DNA of 64,000 nt from Nymphaea colorata (lineage: Eukaryota; Streptophyta; Magnoliopsida; Nymphaeales; Nymphaeaceae). Position numbers and translations under genes: made by a program. Under the pieces are notes generated by a model, which saw only the letters and a list, made by a program, of their open reading frames with translations, searched no databases and was not told the DNA's origin. Numbering within the stretch: the stretch's first letter is position 1; each line of letters begins with the position of its first letter. Location: contig NC_045148.1 of assembly GCF_008831285.2 (NCBI RefSeq), positions 23,068,283-23,132,282 on the forward strand, in the 5' to 3' direction. Positions 57,901 through 64,000 of this stretch are shown piece by piece.

Positions 57901-60483
57901 AATTGTATTCGATGTTTTTCAAATATGATGATTTAGGGAAACCTCTACCAACTTGCATCACATACACTAGTATTGAACTCTTTACCTTCATCAGGATCTT
58001 TAGTGTGTTTATTTATTCAAAGTTAATGATTAATTAGTGTTTGTCTCCAATTTGGATCTGCTATTTCTACAGTTGCATTTTGTGTAAAACAGCACTATTT
58101 TTTTATGACTTTTACAATTTTCAATATGTAACATGCATGTGCTTCAGATTCTGAGTGGCCTTTCTTCTTTGATCCACAAAATGTTCATGTGAAGAGGGGA
58201 GTTCCTATTGTGTATGTTTTTCTTTGTGGCTTTTGTAGCTTTTATATGTTGTATCCAGAAATGGCAAGAGAATTGCTTCGTTTTCACTTATTCATTATTT
58301 TTTCATTTTGTATGTGAGATGCTGTAGGTCAGAGGATCATGTTACGGCCAGCAAAGTTTCCTAAAAAAAGAGAGGGATGTTCTGATCACACTCTATCCAA
58401 ATTGCATTGAATAAAAGAAACAAAACATATTGAGAAAATTAAGATGGATGGTGTACAAAGCTAAATGAATCTTCTTTCTAGGAACACTTACTTTCTTGGG
58501 CTGAGTTGTGATGACAATGGGCCAATGGCATCAATTAATAAGCAAACAATTGTCAAAGGGATCAGCAACTTTACGAAGGACTGACAGGTGCCATTTTCTT
58601 AGAGATGCATATACATGATTTATAACTTGATGGTGGATGTTTTTGAGATGTTTCAATCTTCACAGCTACATTTGTAAGTTGTAAATAATTTTCTGATGGC
58701 ATTTCAAGACAACCTTCACAATAAATGACATGTAATTTAACTCGCATATAGCCTAAAAGATGACATTTTCTGTTTCCTTCTGTATTTTTGTTAATCCAAA
58801 ATCTGATGCATAGAGTGTTCATCTCTCTCTCTCTCTCTCTCTATTTGTTTCAGTAATCTATGTTTTTGTTTGTTGTTATCGATCTAGATTATCTGTTTGA
58901 AACCATCCCACTTTCAAATTAGAAAAAACTTGATTACCTGCTATAGAAGCGGCATTTTGTTTTGTTTTCAAAAGAAAAAGGAGAACTATAGCAGTGAAGA
59001 AATCACTGCTGTAAGAACTTCTAGCAATGACTTCTACCATTGTCAATAACTCAACTTTTTGTTACCAATGATATTATTGGCAATGACCCTTGGCCTAACA
59101 AAAGACTTTTCCCCGTGCTGTAAAGGGCAAGGGCAACCTTAGCTATTCGCTAGGGCAAGAGTATTTGCCAATAAGTTTATTGGCTACTGCATTATGACTA
59201 TTGCCTATGGTAAAAGCCATTGCCAATAGCATATATTATAGTTGTGGTTATAGACAAGCGGGCTAGTGCCCAACCCTGCTCATGTCTTGTCATGCTCGAG
59301 CTATTGTGCTTCATAGGGTCAGTTCAAACTCCACTCAACAAACCAAGACCTAGCTTGTGCTCGACAATGAACCTTGAGCAAAGTATCCTGTAACAGGTAT
59401 AAAATGGACAGACTCAAGGCTCGTTTAAGCAAGACAGTATTTTTATAGCTAACTACATCATTTTGGGAGGCATCGCAAGGTTAATCTAATGATCAACCTT
59501 CAGATGAACATAAGCCGAGACTTCATAGTCTGGCTTGCAGTTACGAGATGAAGGACAGGGCTCAGGGCCACTATCCAACAGAATTAACAACCAAATTGAA
59601 GCGCCCAATTTGACATTTTTTTGGAACAATTTGTACCGTTGCAAAAGAAATCTAGCCACATAAAGAACTTTTGGGAAAAGAGGAGGCAGGGCTATAGAAA
59701 AATACATCAATGCCTTTTTTGGCCCCTAAAAATAATGCATCAACCTGTTGCACATCATCACAAGCCCAACACTACTCGTCTGCCACCACTCCTTTCCTAC
59801 CCTTACAATATCTTTCGAGTTTCAGATGACACACAGGAGAAAATCAGGGCTGCCACGGAATGAACACGGCAAAACCAAGGAGGCTTTGAATGGATGGAAC
59901 AGAGCTTCGTGCTCTTCTTCCTTTCACATATTTATACTCTTTCTGTACATAATCAATTTTTTTACAGGCATAAAAGAATATTTTCTGTTACAACAAAATC
60001 ATGCCTTCAACCTTCTATAGAATTTAACATGTGTGGCAAGGAATACCATGATTCAATTTTACATCTTCACAATAGGTGTAAAAAAACAAAGTTAATATAA
60101 CACAGCTTTAAGAATTCGTTTTCATTTTCCATAACAGATTCCAAGAGGCAGAATGCCCCAACGTTCTTTCATTTGAGCTTTATAGCCTCCTGAAGGTTGG
60201 AAATTGCTAAGTCATACCTTATCCACTAAATCTCTTGAGAAGACAACGATGACGTTGATGATGGTGCAGTTGGCAACAACAAGCTCATGAGGAGGCCTAC
60301 GACACACTTTACACTTAAGAGAGGAAATAAACTCTCAACCCCTTCTTCATGTGCTCCCCATCCCTGTTTCCCTCACTGACAAGTTCTATCTCTCACATGT
60401 GTTTAGTCTAGTATAGATGACATGGGTGGATGCTCAAAGCAGGTTATATGCCTAGGCTTGTGCCAAGCTCCTGTGGACGCCAA
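54980..60483. repeat. Segmental duplication block B, copy 2
   Basis: Match to 34718-39000. It includes sequence lacking in copy 1 (55980-56330, 56350-57560), in which no gene pattern was recognised. The right border is at about 60483, where copy 1 continues GTACCCCTC and this copy changes to unrelated sequence. Confidence 0.9.
59814..60136 (-). mobile_element. Solo LTR of element A family, copy 2
   Basis: Duplicate of 38279-38601, same length (323 bp) and flanks. Confidence 0.9.
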
Positions 60484-61378
60484 AGAAGGGCAAGAATGGA
60501 GCACAAAACGCTAAGGCAAATGAATCAAATTACTCAAAATGTCGACCATTAAACGAATTGGGCACGGTTCTGTTATTCACAGAAGAAAAATAAACCAGCG
60601 CAGTCTCAGTCTTCCAAATGAAATAGAAATGTATATATCTTCCTTCTAATTAATGTTTTAATTTTTTCAGTATCGTTGTTGCCAATTTTTTTTGCTAATT
60701 CTCTCCTTTCTTTCAGTCCAGTTGTACAAACAACCACAATATCACGGTCTTTCAATTGTTAAAGGTTGTTAATGTCATGTTGTATTTTTATTCAAAAATG
60801 TTCGTTCTTTCTTGTCTGGTAATGACTTTGTTTAGAAGAGTACTCTATTCGCTTAAAGAAAACAACTAATAAGAAAATGATCTTCTCCTAATTCATGGTA
60901 ATTGAAAATATATGAATATGTACTGCCTTTTTCTTTCCAAATAAGCTCAAGCCAATCCTCGACGAACTGCTTGGGCCAAATTCAAGTTCTTAGAACTCGA
61001 GCCAAGTTCGAGCTGGCTGGAGTTCGGCTCTACTCAGACTCGAATAAACTAGAAACCCTTTGGCAGCTCCAGCCACAACTATTAGTAAGTAATTCAGCCA
61101 GGTCTGATAGACAGCTTCACAGTTTAAGGCATATTTGGTCCAATTCAGACAATCTACCAAAAAAAAAGAAAAAAAGAAAATCCGTAGACATTGGCAAACC
61201 CTCAGCAATCATGGGGGTTTGCAATGACATTAGAAAATAAAATCTGTGCTTGTTGCCATAGGTGATAGTCACCACAAGAACACTCATTCTTGCCGATGGT
61301 GGATTGTCCATCCAGGCATTCGAAGTGATGATTTTCCATCAACATCTCACTAAGGAAGACGATGCTCACAGAGAAAAA

Positions 61379-61421
<43 letters not shown>

Positions 61422-61956
61422 TAAATGGAGAGAAATAAGGTACCTGAATGAATGCTTACCCTTAGCAAATACAAAACTCTACAATATACATTGATTTTCT
61501 TTTGGCATCTGCCAACCATTCACATCGAAAACACCCTACACATTTTTAAATTGCTGTTCACTGATCACCCACTTTGTGTTCTTTGACGTGGAAGAAAATA
61601 TGTAGATCTAAATGACCCTGCTACTTCAACGTTCTCTGAGAGAGAGAGAGATCTGACAGGGGGAGAGATTCTAGTCTTTCAAAAAATAAACCTATATCTG
61701 AAAGTATGACTATATACCTGCATTCACATTGAAGCCACCCTGCATTTTTTAGTGGTTCTTCATGCATGTTTTAATGGTTATCACTGATGACATCTGTCCA
61801 ACCATTTTATATATTTTCTTTCAAAATATATCTGTAATTTAATTTTGATTGTTTAGCTTTCTCGGAATGCACATGCATTTAGTTAGTCAGGTTTTAGAAA
61901 TAATTGCTCAAAACCACTAGTTTCGATGATATGGTTTTGTATATCTGTTGGTTGAA
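60484..61956. other. No gene seen; microsatellites
   Basis: (AT)n(AG)n at about 61379-61421 and a GA run at 61637-61650. Frames at 60902-61240 and 61117-61519 have no recognisable pattern. The stretch joins B' to E'. Confidence 0.55.
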
Positions 61957-62904
61957 CTTTTTTTTTTGGTCCCATGGCATATTCCATCCGTCGACTTTTC
62001 TCCCGCGTACCAAGTCAAAAAATTTTAACATATAACTTTTGTGTTTGGATCATTTTCCAAGAGTGTCCTTTTAATTTCTGCGTACTCTTAGGTTGTTTGC
62101 GTGGCAAAACTCATTTTTTGAGGTAAAAATTGATTCTTCCTTCTAAGACACTGTTTTGTAAGAGTTTAGATGATTAGAGGTTCAAGTTTTATGAAAAATT
62201 ATTTTTGGAAGAAAATATTTTACTCAAATTAATGAAAAAACAAAAAACTGTTTTGATTCTATATCCAAACACACAAATCTGTTTTGTAAAACTAATTACG
62301 AAATAAGTTCTAAAAAACTATTTTTCACAAAACCTTTTTTTTGTAGTGTGCCATTAAAACGCTAACACATCTTAGACTGAACGTACTGAAGTATTTCCAC
62401 TCTTTCACACAATTATAAAAAGTGGCTCGATTTTTGGCAAAATAGTAAATCACGAGTCAACTCTTGAAAATTAAGAAACGTGCACTCAACTTTTGTGATG
62501 AAATTTCAATGAGTTGCTTCTGCATGGAAGTCACTAAAATTATAAGGAATAATTTACACAGTTGACCATTTATTGAAAGTTATCCTTTTTATTTTTCTCT
62601 TCCTTTGCAGATAATTTAGATTGAGATGAGTAATTTTGTAAATTATCCCTTTCTTTTAATGGCTGCTGCCGCTACAGCTTCTTAAACCCATTAATACATA
62701 AGTCGCTGATTTTTCCATTGGGCCCGTTCAGTGCCACGACAAATTCAATACTTGGGAGACAATGCCCTTGGAGTCCAGGCTTTACCTTTTTCTCTTTAGG
62801 AATTTGGACTTCTCCAACACTTGAGCAGAAATGTCGTATGCCCATGCCCACGCTTTTCAGTAGTACTCATGGAAATTGGATTGAAGAGCACTTTCAAGGA
62901 CCGC

Positions 62905-63235
62905 CTCACTTTGGTGAGTGGGGAGGTCAGTGCAATAGAGAATCTCAGATCTGATGCGAACAATCAGTCGAAGGACCAGAGCTTAGAGTCGGTGGGCGCA
63001 CTCACTAACAGTGTACCTTACAACGGCTTAAGCCACTAAGTGTAGGCATTTTCCAGAGGTTGCAGATGATAGTTGTTCCTATTTGACCCGAAGCCAATTG
63101 ATCTAGCCATGAGCGGGAAGAAGAGAGCTCTAGCAGGCCTTGGAGGACCGAACCCACGTTTGTGGCAAAATACGGGGATGACTTGTAGCTAGGGGTGAAA
63201 GGATATAGCTGGTTTTCCGCAAAATCTATTCCAAA
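62905..63235 (+). pseudogene. rrn26: Mitochondrial large-subunit (26S) rRNA-like fragment, copy 2
   Basis: GATGCGAACAATCAGTCGAA, TTGACCCGAAGCC, GATCTAGCCATGAGC, CCTTGGAGGACCGAACCCAC, ATGACTTGTAGCTAGGGGTG and ATATAGCTGGTTTTCCGC follow rRNA order and are closer to the organelle type than copy 1 in the second half. Fourteen bases (CCAACCAAGATCGG in copy 1) are lost between GG pairs after GTGAAA. Not functional. Confidence 0.8.
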
Positions 63236-63304
63236 AGGGATCTCGGTGCATCACAAAAGACTGGATCAATAAGTAGATTAATATTATATGTCTAAAAGAG
63301 AGGT

Positions 63305-64000
63305 CAACTTAGGGCTGCACAACAAGTTGAGCCAGCTCGAACTTTATTTAATCAAACTCACTCGTTGAAGCTCGACTCGAACTCGACTTGTTTATAAATG
63401 AGTTGACCTCGAGTTCAAATGTATACTCGAAATGTTAAACGAGTCGAGTTCGAGTTGTAAATGAAAGAAAAGAGAAACAACAGAGGGAGAAAGTGACAAC
63501 GCAAGAGGATGAGTATGGGTAAATCTCTTGCAATATTGACTGCAAGAGTATTCCTTGATTTATATAATGTTACAAGGTTACAGCGTGTGATGTAAATATG
63601 GAAACATTACAATGTTATGAAGTTTGTAACAAAGGTAAGAATCCAACGTTACATTGGTATCAATATAGCAAGGTGTTAGGTATATAATTTGGAATTCAGA
63701 AATTCTTTCCTTGGCTGAGTTGGTGCTCCAACTGATAATCTTTTCTTGCCTTGTTCATCCGTTGCTTTCTCCTTGACATTTGGGTAATCTTTCACAGTAA
63801 AAACTCAACTCGGTTTGACTCTACAATGAATATTGAATTATAATAAGAAAAAAAATTGAACAAGTTAAGACTAAACAAGTTAGACAAGTGAAATGAAACA
63901 AGACATGTTTAACATAAACAAGTTAAATGAGTCGAGTTTGAGCCCGATGTTGTATCATTGAGTCGAGCTCGAGCTTGTTTTGGAGCTCGAGTCGAGTTCA
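63305..64000. mobile_element. hAT-like MITE copy 3, split by a solo LTR
   Basis: Starts TAGGGCTGCACAACAAG at about 63311. It is continuous with copy 1 text except for the LTR at 63462-63796, and it runs off the window before its right terminus. Confidence 0.8.
63457..63801. mobile_element. Solo LTR with perfect 5-bp target duplication
   Basis: The inserted 335 bp (63462-63796) starts TGAAAGAAAAGAG and ends ATCTTTCACA, i.e. TG..CA, and is flanked by GTAAA on both sides (63457-63461 and 63797-63801). MITE copy 1 shows the empty site (about 26090-26105). Copy 2 at 41044 has the first 47 bases of the same insertion. Superfamily and orientation cannot be told without an internal part. Confidence 0.9.

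Larger units (their letters stand above)
61957..64000. repeat. Segmental duplication block E, copy 2
   Basis: Match to 24491-26340, with the rRNA-like fragment and MITE. It runs off the end of the window. It holds a solo LTR that copy 1 lacks. Confidence 0.9.

Noticed and set aside
61202-61519. 105-codon minus frame with Leu/Tyr/Ile run
   Set aside because: It reads through the (AT)n(AG)n microsatellite.

Overview
The window looks like repeat-dense nuclear DNA of a flowering plant. It is AT-rich and holds almost nothing but decayed Ty1/copia retrotransposons, one Ty3/gypsy element, LINE remnants, hAT-like miniature elements and a PIF/Harbinger DNA transposon. There are no bacterial operons, no tRNA or rRNA genes in working form, no CRISPR arrays, and no intact cellular gene that I can name. 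The species cannot be fixed from sequence alone. Two pieces resembling plant mitochondrial large-subunit rRNA also point to a plant nucleus. All readings are by eye; repeat borders are good to a few bases where TSDs, PBSs or junctions are visible and to tens of bases elsewhere.

Layout. 1-4103 is block A (LINE RT remnant, copia gag/LTR remnants), followed by an unrecognised membrane-protein-like gene fragment (to 4970). 5000-6900 is plain. 6901-8990 holds a PIF/Harbinger terminus and a multi-exon DDE transposase on the minus strand. 10980-15630 is an almost full-length minus-strand copia element with both LTRs (element A). 15631-18540 is its flank, with exon-like pieces. 18620-22850 is a plus-strand copia element split by a GC-rich DNA element. 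22890-24482 holds two copia gag pieces facing each other and one LTR. 24491-26364 is block E (mitochondrial rRNA-like fragment plus hAT-like MITE). 27555-39160 is block C-D-B (two copia elements, then an LTR-bearing flank and a solo LTR). 40829-41090 repeats the MITE; 41191-45506 repeats block A. 45736-48750 is a 5' part of a Ty3/gypsy element. 48757-60483 repeats C-D-B, and 61957-64000 repeats block E.

The main story is serial segmental duplication: A, E and C-D-B each occur twice in direct orientation at offsets of about 41, 37 and 20 kb. The insertions nested in them give a relative history. For example, a solo LTR with a perfect 5-bp target duplication sits inside one MITE copy, its first bases are in a second copy, and the third copy keeps the empty site. 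Every polymerase is broken by stops, frameshifts, deletions or loss of catalytic residues, so none of the elements should move by itself. The most nearly intact gene is the Harbinger transposase, with three consistent introns and one stop in the region read. I found no convincing new biological system; the best leads are that transposase, the duplicated mitochondrial rRNA-like fragment, the templated repair junction at 31248-31289, and the LTR/TPR-like exon junction that recurs five times.
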